Below are positions 27,100-34,334 of a stretch of DNA of 64,000 nucleotides, in pieces. This DNA is from an uncultured Muribaculaceae bacterium (GTDB lineage Bacteria > Bacteroidota > Bacteroidia > Bacteroidales > Muribaculaceae). Position numbers and translations under genes: made by a program. Each line of letters opens with the position of its first letter. The first letter of the stretch is position 1. The stretch is taken from contig CANCXM010000005.1 of NCBI GenBank assembly GCA_947381945.1, forward strand, positions 62,001 through 126,000, written 5' to 3'. Under the pieces are notes generated by a model, which saw only the letters and a list, made by a program, of their open reading frames with translations, had not been told where the DNA came from and made no database searches.

Positions 27100-27121
27100 A
27101 TGATAAAACTCCTTATATTTG
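27091..27121 (+). promoter_or_regulatory. Promoter of the DUF3791/DUF3990 cassette
   Basis: TTG at 27091-27093 (first bases after the terminator stem), a 20-base spacer and TATATTTG at 27114-27121. The 19-base block CCTTATATTTGCAAATGTC around the -7 box recurs exactly at 28102-28120. Confidence 0.7.
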
Positions 27122-27166
27122 CAAATGTCGTTCCGACTCTAACCCCAATAAAAACCATTCCGCCCC

Positions 27167-27382
27167 ATGACTCATGACCAACTTGATTTCGTGACATATT
27201 GCATCGGAAATGTCGCGGAGTTTCTTCATCTGGACCAACAGACTGTCTATAGGATGTTGAAAACCTCTGGCATACTTACCGAATACATCATACCGGGATA
27301 TGATGTGCTGCACACCTTCAGCGGGCAGTATATCACAACTGAAATCGTGGACTATATGCGGGAGAAAGGAGTCATCAAATGA
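27167..27382 (+). CDS. DUF3791-type small protein
   Basis: 71 aa. The pattern DFVTYCIGNVAEFLHLDQQTVYRMLKTSGILTEYIIPGYDVLHTFSG (read as DFVTYCIGNVAEFL, TVYRMLKTSGILTEYI and GYDVLHTFSG) with a final VDYMREKG is that of DUF3791, a helical protein common in Bacteroidota and Firmicutes next to DUF3990. It overlaps the DUF3990 gene by 4 bases (ATGA), so translation is coupled. Base composition is AT-rich compared with neighbouring genes, suggesting acquisition by transfer. It may be the antitoxin or partner of DUF3990; this is inference. Confidence 0.75.
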   Translation: MTHDQLDFVTYCIGNVAEFLHLDQQTVYRMLKTSGILTEYIIPGYDVLHTFSGQYITTEIVDYMREKGVIK

Positions 27383-27852
27383 TAGTCTACCACACTTCAA
27401 ATATTGAAATCATAAAGCCTGACATAAAGTTTTCACGCGAAGGACTTGATTTCGGAAAAGGATTCTATGTGACCAAACTGCGTGAACAAGCAGAAAAGTA
27501 TGGTGACAGATTCAAATTAAGGGGAAAAGATGCCATCCTTAATATATATGAGCTTGATGATCTTCCGGAAAATGTAATCACAAAGCAATTCTGTGATTAC
27601 AACGAGGAATGGCTTGATTTCGTGATGGATAATCGTGCAGGAAAACTACCGTCTATTACTTACAGCGTGGTGGAGGGAGGCGTGGCCGATGATAAGATTT
27701 TCCGTACGATCGACCTTTATTTCTCAGGCGATATCACTAAGGAAGAAGCGCTCGGACGTTTGCGTTTCGAAAAGCCAAACAATCAGATATGTCTGCTTGA
27801 CCAAAAAGTTATTGACAACCATCTTAAATTCATAAACTCAATCAGGCTTTAG
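27379..27852 (+). CDS. DUF3990 protein, ADP-ribosyltransferase-like
   Basis: 157 aa. It starts MIVYHTSNIEI and has GLDFGKGFYVTKLREQAEKY (about 22-41), the DUF3990 hallmark, whose YH...GKGFY layout resembles the ADP-ribosyltransferase fold. DDLPENVITKQFCDYNEEWLDFV is also family-typical (here DDLPENVITKQF and YNEEWLDFV). It is flanked by two DUF3791 genes with 4-base overlap upstream and a 3-base gap downstream. The arrangement looks like a toxin-antitoxin or effector-immunity cassette. No catalytic test is possible from sequence alone. AT-rich codon use differs from the surrounding chromosome. Confidence 0.75.
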   Translation: MIVYHTSNIEIIKPDIKFSREGLDFGKGFYVTKLREQAEKYGDRFKLRGKDAILNIYELDDLPENVITKQFCDYNEEWLDFVMDNRAGKLPSITYSVVEGGVADDKIFRTIDLYFSGDITKEEALGRLRFEKPNNQICLLDQKVIDNHLKFINSIRL

Positions 27853-27855
27853 ACT

Positions 27856-28083
27856 ATGACCGGAAAACAGACTGTTCTACAAATGAAATATGCCCGAATC
27901 ATTGAGGGAATAGCAAAAAAGCTCAGCATTTCTTTGGAAAAGGCGCTGGACATGGTATATACGTCTCAAACCCTTTCGCTGATTGACCAAAATATTGCTG
28001 ACCTGCATTGCCGTAGTGATTTGTATCTTATCGATGAAATCATAAACGAGTATAACGAAAAATATAATAAATCTTTTAGATAA
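27856..28083 (+). CDS. Second DUF3791-type small protein
   Basis: 75 aa, helical. YARIIEGIAKKLSISLEKAL followed by DMVYTSQTLSLIDQNI matches the DUF3791 pattern but differs from the first copy, so the two are divergent paralogues rather than a recent duplication. It begins 3 bases after the DUF3990 stop and is presumably translated from the same mRNA. Confidence 0.7.
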   Translation: MTGKQTVLQMKYARIIEGIAKKLSISLEKALDMVYTSQTLSLIDQNIADLHCRSDLYLIDEIINEYNEKYNKSFR

Positions 28084-28101
28084 GAATATAAAACGGTCGG
28101 A

Positions 28102-28120
28102 CCTTATATTTGCAAATGTC
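28102..28120 (+). promoter_or_regulatory. Repeated promoter block before the small lipoprotein
   Basis: CCTTATATTTGCAAATGTC with the -7 box TATATTTG at 28105-28112 is identical to 27111-27129. No clear -33 box is present at the expected distance. Confidence 0.5.
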
Positions 28121-28144
28121 AAACCCAACTATAAACCAATCACA

Positions 28145-28267
28145 ATGAAGAATTTGATATTTTTGTCAGGAGCTATTTTAATATTGATGCTTCCCTCCTG
28201 CAAGGATGTGGCTGTAAAAAGCATCGTTGATGCAGAGCGAGCGACTGTCAGGCATCTTCTACATTAA
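28145..28267 (+). CDS. Predicted 40-aa lipoprotein
   Basis: The peptide starts MKNLIFLSGAILILML and continues PSCKDVAVKS, ending VRHLLH. It has a basic start, hydrophobic core and lipobox LPSC with Cys at 19, leaving a mature peptide of only 22 residues. It follows a copy of the cassette promoter. The reading frame +1 past codon 36 continues open for about 30 codons, so a frameshifted longer gene is possible. It may be a remnant of a larger lipoprotein or a true small one; no family is recognised. Confidence 0.45.
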   Translation: MKNLIFLSGAILILMLPSCKDVAVKSIVDAERATVRHLLH

Positions 28268-28342
28268 CAATTATTCGAATTACCCGGAGGCGTGTGTTAT
28301 TATCGGACATCTTCGATGCCCGTGGAGTATGTTATAACTTTT

Positions 28343-28407
28343 CCCCACATCGAGTGAAAATGCAATTTCGCCCTGCGGGCTTCATTGCATTTTCGCTCGA
28401 TGTGGGG
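28343..28407. terminator. 24-bp hairpin, probable bidirectional terminator
   Basis: CCCCACATCGAGTGAAAATGCAAT (28343-28366, described here in parts: CCCCACATCGAG then TGAAAATGCAAT) is inverted at 28384-28407 with one G-U position. The 17-nt loop contains GCCC-TGC-GGGC. It sits between the small lipoprotein and the convergent desulfidase gene. A further short hairpin GCCGCTTCGCGGC follows near 28422. Confidence 0.7.
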
Positions 28408-28528
28408 CTATGATTATTTTGCCGCTTCGCGGCTTACCGGCTGCCATCCGGATTTAAAACTATAAAATAAATCGAATATACGGTCCGGTCGTTTTCTGTA
28501 TGCGTGATACCTTTGTGGTAAGTCAGGA

Positions 28529-29812
28529 TTATTTTGAGGTCATGATGCGGAGGACGAGGCGGTCAGTCTCGTTCATGGCTTCGCGGCCGATGGATGTGAG
28601 GTTGTGGATTGTCGCGTCGACATCCTCGCTGATGATACCTTCGGTAGAGGTGACACATTTACCATTCATCGCAAGCATGGCCGACATCATGGCTGTCGAA
28701 ACTCCGGAGGAAATCTTCAATGCGCAGGACGGCTTCGCACCGTCGCAAATCATGCCTGTAAGGTTTGCGACCATGTTCTTGACAGCAGCGCATACCTCAT
28801 TGAATCCTCCGCCCATCAGATAGACGATTGCGGCGGATGCTCCGGTTGATGCGACAACGCAGCCGCAGAGAGCCGACAGACGGCCAAGGCTCTGCTTGAT
28901 ATAGATGCTCGTGAGGTGGCTCAGGATAAGGGCGCGGATGGTCTGCTCCTCGGTGGCTTCCATGTCGGCCGCAAAACTGACAACAGGCATAGTGGCGGTG
29001 ATTCCCTGGTTACCGCTTCCGGAATTCGACATGACAGCAACAGGCGCACCACCCATTCGGGCATCACACGCTGCCGAGGTGTAGGAAATCATGTGCTCGA
29101 CGGGTGTATCACCGTAATATTTCAATCCGTAGCGACGGATGGTGGCACCGAGCGAATGACCGTAGTCGCCCGAGAGCGCGGTCTGCGCGGCAGCCATGTT
29201 GAGGCGTTTTGCCTCCATGATAAATGAAATCTCATTAATCGGCGTTTCCGTGGCAAATTCATAGACCGTCGCGAGATCAAGCGCGATGTCATCATGATTC
29301 TCAGCGCTGTCCCCTGCAATCTGCTCCTGAAGCAGAGTCTCGCCGTTCTTCTCAAGAAGGACGAAATGGGTGTGCTCACACGAGATTATCGCTCGGACAC
29401 TGTTGCCATCCTCGTCTCTTACCGTCACGTCGACGTGAAGTTTGGATGGAGCACTCTCATCATGGGAAATGCTTATATGGTCTTCGGAAATATAGCGCGA
29501 CGCAAGCTCGACAGCCTCGGGAGTCACGTCCTTAAGCACCTCCAGACCGTAGGCGGATTTTCCGACCAACGCTCCGAGAGCCATAGCAATCGGCAGACCG
29601 ATCATACCTGTGCCCGGAATACCAACGCCCATAGCATTTTTCAGCATGTTGCCACTCAAGGCAGCTTCAATCCTCGACGGCATGGTGCCGAGAAGTTCTG
29701 TGGCTTTTGCCACACAAAGGGCCACTGCGACAGGCTCGGTACATCCGATTGCCGGAACGACCTCGCGGTTGATGAGCGCGATTATTTTCTCTCTCTTTGA
29801 TTCACTTACCAT
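28529..29812 (-). CDS. UPF0597/L-cysteine desulfidase-like (CyuA/SdaA-related) protein
   Basis: 427 aa from MVSESKREKI; a longer in-frame start exists but reaches past the promoter -7 box. AIGCTEPVAVAL (C24) is the conserved start of the UPF0597 family. LSGNMLKNAMGVGIPGTGMI, SGSGNQGI and LCGCVVAS carry the other conserved Gly and Cys residues expected for a [4Fe-4S] centre related to L-serine dehydratase. The E. coli relative CyuA degrades L-cysteine to pyruvate, ammonia and sulfide. Cytosolic. It is a single-gene unit with its own promoter. Confidence 0.85.
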   Translation of the reverse strand: MVSESKREKIIALINREVVPAIGCTEPVAVALCVAKATELLGTMPSRIEAALSGNMLKNAMGVGIPGTGMIGLPIAMALGALVGKSAYGLEVLKDVTPEAVELASRYISEDHISISHDESAPSKLHVDVTVRDEDGNSVRAIISCEHTHFVLLEKNGETLLQEQIAGDSAENHDDIALDLATVYEFATETPINEISFIMEAKRLNMAAAQTALSGDYGHSLGATIRRYGLKYYGDTPVEHMISYTSAACDARMGGAPVAVMSNSGSGNQGITATMPVVSFAADMEATEEQTIRALILSHLTSIYIKQSLGRLSALCGCVVASTGASAAIVYLMGGGFNEVCAAVKNMVANLTGMICDGAKPSCALKISSGVSTAMMSAMLAMNGKCVTSTEGIISEDVDATIHNLTSIGREAMNETDRLVLRIMTSK

Positions 29813-29863
29813 ATCTCTATTGTGATTTAAATAGGTATGCAGATATAAGGTTGATATTTGAAG

Positions 29864-29894
29864 CAAAGTTACGGCATTTGCCACACCAAAGCAA
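29864..29894 (-). promoter_or_regulatory. Promoter of the desulfidase-like gene
   Basis: On the minus strand TTG (29894-29892), 20 bases, TAACTTTG (29871-29864). The start codon is about 50 bases downstream. Confidence 0.65.
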
Positions 29895-29998
29895 GTCCCG
29901 CAGGGTTAATTTCCCACGAAAGTATTACGGAAATGTAAATTTTGCGGTTTGACATATCCAGCTCCGTCATCCGCTCCCCCAAACAGACGCCTATCCGA

Positions 29999-30034
29999 CA
30001 AAAAATAGAGGTGCAATCAAAAGATTGACACCTC
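29999..30034 (-). terminator. Terminator of the yceD-rpmF-fabH-era operon
   Basis: On the minus strand GAGGTGTCAATC, a TTTT loop and GATTGCACCTC pair with a single bulged T, followed by TATTTTTTG. It lies 75 bases after the era stop. The rest of 29813-30109 holds only the desulfidase promoter. Confidence 0.8.
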
Positions 30035-30109
30035 CACGACAACCGGACATCCACGCTTGTAATTAAGAATTTGCCGGCTGTCAAAAACGGTATATTCACC
30101 CGATTCCTA

Positions 30110-30994
30110 CTATTCCAGATAGCCGAAGGAACGGAGTTTATTCTCACGGTTACGCCAGTTAGGCTCGACCTTCACAAACAGTTCGAGGAAGACGCTCTTG
30201 TCAAAGAACTTCTCGATGTCCTTTCGGGCCTCCATACCGACCTTCTTGATCTTGCTTCCCTGATGACCGATGATGATACCCTTCTGGGAATCACGCTCGA
30301 CATATATGACAGCCATGATATGGATTGATTTCTCTTTCTCCTCGAATTTCTCGACAATAACTTCCACTGAATAAGGGATTTCCTTGTCGTAGAGAGTGAG
30401 AATCTTCTCGCGGATGATTTCAGTGACGAAGAATCGGGCAGGCTTGTCGGTCAAGGCATCCTTACCGAAATACGGGGCGGATACAGGCAAAAGCTCGACT
30501 ATACGCTTGACAAGATTGTCGATATTGAATCCTTCCTTGGCTGAAATAGGGAAAATCTCGGCGTTCGGTAGAATTCCCTGCCATTTCTCGGTGAGAGCTT
30601 CCAGGTCGCCCTGGGCTTTCACAAGGTCAATCTTGTTGATGACAAGAAGCACGGGAATCTTTTCCTTGGCCACCTTTGCAAGGAAGTCAGCGTTCTTTGA
30701 GGGATCCTCGACCACATCGGTCACATAAATCAGGACATCCGCATCAACGAGGGCACCCTCGCTGAAATTGAGCATACTTTCCTGAAGTTTATATTTGGGC
30801 TGAAGGACACCGGGGGTGTCGGAGAATACAATCTGATAGTCCGGAGTATTCACTATGCCCATGATGCGGTGGCGCGTTGTCTGCGCCTTGGAGGTTATGA
30901 TACTGATGCGTTCGCCGACGAGGTCATTCATGAGGGTCGATTTTCCCACGTTAGGATTACCGACAATATTGACAAATCCTGCTTTATGTTCCAT
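30110..30994 (-). CDS. era: GTPase Era
   Basis: 294 aa. GTPase motifs: GNPNVGKST (12-20), DTPG (G3) and NKID (G4). The C-terminal KH domain contains IIGHQGSKIKKVG with the GxxG loop. Era binds the 3' end of 16S rRNA and assists 30S maturation at the membrane. Length is normal. It is the last gene of the yceD-rpmF-fabH-era run, about 150 bases after fabH; that gap has a short inverted repeat AAATAGCA/TGCTATTT. Confidence 0.95.
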   Translation of the reverse strand: MEHKAGFVNIVGNPNVGKSTLMNDLVGERISIITSKAQTTRHRIMGIVNTPDYQIVFSDTPGVLQPKYKLQESMLNFSEGALVDADVLIYVTDVVEDPSKNADFLAKVAKEKIPVLLVINKIDLVKAQGDLEALTEKWQGILPNAEIFPISAKEGFNIDNLVKRIVELLPVSAPYFGKDALTDKPARFFVTEIIREKILTLYDKEIPYSVEVIVEKFEEKEKSIHIMAVIYVERDSQKGIIIGHQGSKIKKVGMEARKDIEKFFDKSVFLELFVKVEPNWRNRENKLRSFGYLE

Positions 30995-31145
30995 ATCGCT
31001 GATTTTCGTATTGATGATTATAATTTGACTTTGAGCCGTTTGCGGACTTGCGCCGCTGTTCGTTGGACAGGCTCTTGAATATAAACAAAAATAGCACCCG
31101 AAAAGATGCTATTTCTGCTTAAATTTCATAAGTCGGACAGGATTA

Positions 31146-32129
31146 TCAGAGATCCCATACGATATACATCGCACCCCAGGTGAATCCGGCACCGAAGGCG
31201 GTGAGGATGATGCGGTCACCCTTCTTCAGACGGTCCTGGTATTCGTCGAGACACAGGGGAATCGAAGCTGCAGAGGTGTTGCCATACTTCTCGATGTTGA
31301 CAAGAACCTTGTCATTGTCGATGCCGAGGCGAGAGCCGACGGCCTCGATGATGCGGAGGTTGGCCTGGTGGGAAACGAACCAGTCGATATTGTCGACTGT
31401 GAGGTCGTTGCGCTTCATCACTTCGAGTGATGATTCGAGCATGTCGGTAACGGCGTTCTTGTAGACGTTGCGGCCGTCCTGGATGACGTAGTGCTGCTGT
31501 GCGTCCACTGTCTCGTGTGACGCGGGAAGCACGGAGCCGCCTGCGGGCATCCAGAGGTGTTCGAGGCCCTCACCGTCGACGTGGAAAACACCGTCGATGA
31601 TTCCGACATTTTCCTCGGTGGGTTCGAGGAGCATGGCTCCGGCACCGTCACCGAAAAGGGGACAGGTGGCGCGGTCCTGATAGTTGGTCATCGACGACAT
31701 CTTTTCAGCGGCGACAACGACAACTTTCTTGCGCAGACCTGAACGGACGTAGGCAGAACCGTCCTCAAGCGCTACGAGGAAACCGGCACAAGCGGCCTGA
31801 ATGTCGTAGGCGTATGCGTTCTTGAGACCGAGCTGGTGAGCAATTACCGAACCGGTGGAGGGGAAACGGTAGTCGGGGTTGGAAGTTGCACAGATGAGAA
31901 GGTCAACTTCCTCGGGCTTGGTGCCGGTGCGTTCGAGAAGTTTCTCGACGGCCTTGATGCCAAGATATGACGAACCTTTGCCGGGTTCGCGGAGGATTCG
32001 GCGCTCCTTGATGCCTACGCGGGTGGTAATCCACTCGTCGTTGGTATCGACCATCTTCGAGAGCATGTCGTTGTCGAGGATGTCGTCAGGCGCAAAGGAA
32101 GCGAGTCCTGAAATTCGTGCGTGAAGCAT
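31146..32129 (-). CDS. fabH: Beta-ketoacyl-ACP synthase III
   Basis: 327 aa. The catalytic Cys is C114 in QAACAGFL; the His and Asn of the triad lie in SHQANLRIIEAV and KYGNTSAAS. It starts fatty-acid synthesis by condensing acetyl-CoA (or branched acyl-CoA) with malonyl-ACP. TRVGIKERR and the ending GAGFTWGA are also typical. It follows rpmF; plsX, which often stands between them in other phyla, is absent. Confidence 0.95.
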   Translation of the reverse strand: MLHARISGLASFAPDDILDNDMLSKMVDTNDEWITTRVGIKERRILREPGKGSSYLGIKAVEKLLERTGTKPEEVDLLICATSNPDYRFPSTGSVIAHQLGLKNAYAYDIQAACAGFLVALEDGSAYVRSGLRKKVVVVAAEKMSSMTNYQDRATCPLFGDGAGAMLLEPTEENVGIIDGVFHVDGEGLEHLWMPAGGSVLPASHETVDAQQHYVIQDGRNVYKNAVTDMLESSLEVMKRNDLTVDNIDWFVSHQANLRIIEAVGSRLGIDNDKVLVNIEKYGNTSAASIPLCLDEYQDRLKKGDRIILTAFGAGFTWGAMYIVWDL

Positions 32130-32284
32130 AGCAAAATTTCTTTAAGAGATTAGCCGGAGGTTCATGTAACGGAACAAACCCACGCGCGGCTCTGACCGAC
32201 CCGCCGTGGATGAACACTCCTGAAAATAAATTCATCCCGCAAGTCTGCCGGAGCCGCGCGAGATTCAAACGTCTGCGTCAGCTA

Positions 32285-32470
32285 TTAGACTGCAGCTGTC
32301 TTTTCGATAGCGATGCGTCCGCGATAGTAACCGCATTCACCGCATACGGTGTGATAGAGATGCCATGAGCCACAGTTGGGGCAAAGGGCGAGGGTGGGGA
32401 CTACAGCCTTATCGTGAGTACGACGCTTTGCTGTACGGGTCTTTGATTGCTTGCGTTTAGGATGTGCCAT
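32285..32470 (-). CDS. rpmF: 50S ribosomal protein L32
   Basis: 61 aa. MAHPKRKQSKTRTAKRR is the L32 N-terminus, and the zinc-binding pairs CPNC and CGEC are present, so this is the zinc-containing form. It follows yceD as in most bacteria. Confidence 0.97.
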   Translation of the reverse strand: MAHPKRKQSKTRTAKRRTHDKAVVPTLALCPNCGSWHLYHTVCGECGYYRGRIAIEKTAAV

Positions 32471-32563
32471 GATTTATTATTATTTTTTGTTTTGCTTGAT
32501 GAAATGTGAAAACAGATATATTTGCTAAATCTTAGTCGGAATATGTCGGTGAGCGGGAACCGG

Positions 32564-33181
32564 TCAGCCCTCCTGTCCTGATTGCTCGGACGAGAGCTTC
32601 TTCAGAGCGTCCCACCGCGAATCGGTCGGCTGCGCGGGTTCCGCAGGGCCGTCGGTGTCGGGTGCTGACTCCATCGAGTCCATCTCGTCCATGAGCTGGT
32701 CGGTAAGCTCTGCATCCTCGTCGTCAATCTTTGTGGCGCGGTGCTTGCGGAGCAGGGCGCTCATGGCGCGGTTGCACTTGCCGAGGGGATGGACATGCTT
32801 GACCGGGATGGCAAGCGAGGCTGTGTCGAAAATCATATACGACACGTTGAGCCAGTTGTCGCTCTCAGGGATGATGAGGAGCTCGTCTGTCTCCGAATAG
32901 TCATCGCCGAACTTGACTGCTATATCGTAGGTAGCGTCAATCGGCTGAATGAGGTCATCGAGACAGCGGTCACAGATGAGCGTGACAGTACCGGTGACAT
33001 GGAAAGCAAGATCATAGATGTCATGCTTATGGGTCACCGTGAGTTTGACCGTAAGGTCAGCGTCGTGTATGTCGGCGCTCTCCATGTTCACGAAAAACTG
33101 CTTCCCTAAATGGTATTCAAACTCTTGGACACCTTCGGGAATGGTTTTCAAGGGGAGACGGAATTCTGAAAATTTTCCCAC
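32564..33181 (-). CDS. YceD/DUF177 family protein
   Basis: 205 aa. It has the DUF177 core: LTVKLTVTHKHDIYDLAFHV, then TVTLICDRCLDDLIQPID with the CxxC-like pair, and LGKCNRAMSALLRKH near 135-150. The acidic C-terminus (DDEDAELTDQLMDEMDSME) is characteristic. In E. coli YceD is linked to 23S rRNA and acyl-lipid gene expression; the precise role is open. It leads the operon with rpmF, fabH and era. Confidence 0.88.
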   Translation of the reverse strand: MGKFSEFRLPLKTIPEGVQEFEYHLGKQFFVNMESADIHDADLTVKLTVTHKHDIYDLAFHVTGTVTLICDRCLDDLIQPIDATYDIAVKFGDDYSETDELLIIPESDNWLNVSYMIFDTASLAIPVKHVHPLGKCNRAMSALLRKHRATKIDDEDAELTDQLMDEMDSMESAPDTDGPAEPAQPTDSRWDALKKLSSEQSGQEG

Positions 33182-33206
33182 AACAATATTGGTTGAAAAA
33201 ACTGCG

Positions 33207-33237
33207 CAAAGGTAGGCAAAAAGTTTTAGAAATCAAA
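33207..33237 (-). promoter_or_regulatory. Promoter of the yceD-rpmF-fabH-era operon
   Basis: On the minus strand TTTG (33237-33234), 19 bases, TACCTTTG (33214-33207). The yceD start is 25 bases downstream. Confidence 0.75.
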
Positions 33238-33326
33238 ACAAAACTCACCAAAACCACAATTTTAGCCGAAATCCGGCAAAAACATCAGCCCTGCGGTGAG
33301 AAAATCCCGCCTCTTTCAACAAAAAA

Positions 33327-33989
33327 TCAACCGAATATGCGCTGACGCAGATGGAGAGGATTGACGATGCGGGTGACTATGAAGCTGACAAGGGTTCCGG
33401 TCAGAACGGCGGCGATGACTGTGCCCTCACGCACTCCATCGATGTGTCCGCTCATTGCGAGGGAGCATCCGACGGCGAGCAGCACCAGCACCACATCAAA
33501 ACGCACTTTCATCTTGCCAAATTCCTGATTGTAGCGTCGGGATGCATATTTCACCACTCCCTCCGCACTCATTATGACCACGTTGGAACGCAGTTCGATG
33601 ACGACCGCGACAGCCTGGACAAGACAGCCAAGCAGCAACACCCCGACACGCCAGAGATAACCCGAAGGATGAAGCGAACCCACCATCGACATATTAATAT
33701 CAATGAAAACAGAAAACAGCAGTGAGAATGGAATCTGCATCAGAATCTCAAGGTAGTCCTTTTTCGAGCCGAGACCACCGCGCAGCAGCCAGAACTGAAT
33801 GAGGATGATGACCATATTGAAAGCGAAAGTGGCCATTCCGAGCGAAAGCGGAGTATTGAGGGAAATGACATAGTTGAGAGAGGAAATCGGGGTCGTCCCG
33901 AGCGATGATACCACAATGAGCGAGATTGCAAGACCAAGAAGATAGAGCCCGAATGTAAATGCCGCGTAACGTACCGCTAATTCTTTCAT
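33327..33989 (-). CDS. YczE/YitT-like integral membrane protein (DUF6198 type)
   Basis: 220 aa with five predicted membrane segments (about 10-30, 45-68, 80-102, 113-133, 165-205). The pattern FGLYLLGLAISLIVVSSLGTTPISSLNYV (read as LYLLGLAISL and SSLGTTPISSLNYV) and the mid-protein GVVKYASRRYNQEFGKMKVRFDV (GVVKYASRR, FGKMKVRFD) match YczE-type proteins. Transport function is suspected but the substrate is unknown. It has a strong promoter and an unusually structured leader of about 190 nt, so its expression may respond to a ligand. Confidence 0.8.
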   Translation of the reverse strand: MKELAVRYAAFTFGLYLLGLAISLIVVSSLGTTPISSLNYVISLNTPLSLGMATFAFNMVIILIQFWLLRGGLGSKKDYLEILMQIPFSLLFSVFIDINMSMVGSLHPSGYLWRVGVLLLGCLVQAVAVVIELRSNVVIMSAEGVVKYASRRYNQEFGKMKVRFDVVLVLLAVGCSLAMSGHIDGVREGTVIAAVLTGTLVSFIVTRIVNPLHLRQRIFG

Positions 33990-34181
33990 ATCGTAAATCT
34001 TTTAATTAATGTAGTCATTCATGCCCTGCAACCTCTCCGTCCGCGACCGGGGGATACACCTTAAAATAATATGCCTTAAAATAATATGCCTTTGGCATGA
34101 TGATGCGTCAGGACTCTGGCGGCAGGCACCATGTGCCGTCCCCATCAAGGGGACAGGACACGTTGTTTCAATTCCGGACTG
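33990..34181 (-). promoter_or_regulatory. Structured mRNA leader of the YczE-like gene
   Basis: On the minus strand the leader begins with three consecutive hairpins, GTCCCC-TTGAT-GGGGAC, GGCAC-AT-GGTGCC and ATGCC-AAA-GGCAT. A tandem direct repeat GGCATATTATTTTAA follows (mirror copies at 34062-34091). None of the riboswitch consensus patterns I know was recognised. A six-codon frame ending just before the gene (MNDYIN) is probably chance. Confidence 0.45.
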
Positions 34182-34213
34182 CAAAATTACTCAATTTCCT
34201 CCGGACTGTCAAA
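34182..34213 (-). promoter_or_regulatory. Promoter of the YczE-like gene
   Basis: On the minus strand TTTG (34213-34210), 20 bases, TAATTTTG (34189-34182). Confidence 0.75.
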
Positions 34214-34283
34214 TCTTTCCACTCAATGAAAAAAATCCGTCTTTTTACTCCATGCCAAGAGCGGAGGGTTGAGAAATTTTGCT

Positions 34284-34291
34284 TACCTTTG
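34284..34291 (+). promoter_or_regulatory. -7 box of the PurF-like gene
   Basis: TACCTTTG, 43 bases before the ATG. No good -33 element at 19-21 bases. Confidence 0.5.
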
Positions 34292-34334
34292 CACTTTCAT
34301 TTTTCAAAGCACCAATCATTAAGGAAAATCCACT

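Noticed and set aside
33990-34181. Known riboswitch (TPP, FMN or cobalamin type) in the YczE-like leader
   Set aside because: None of the conserved core strings of these classes is present in the leader.
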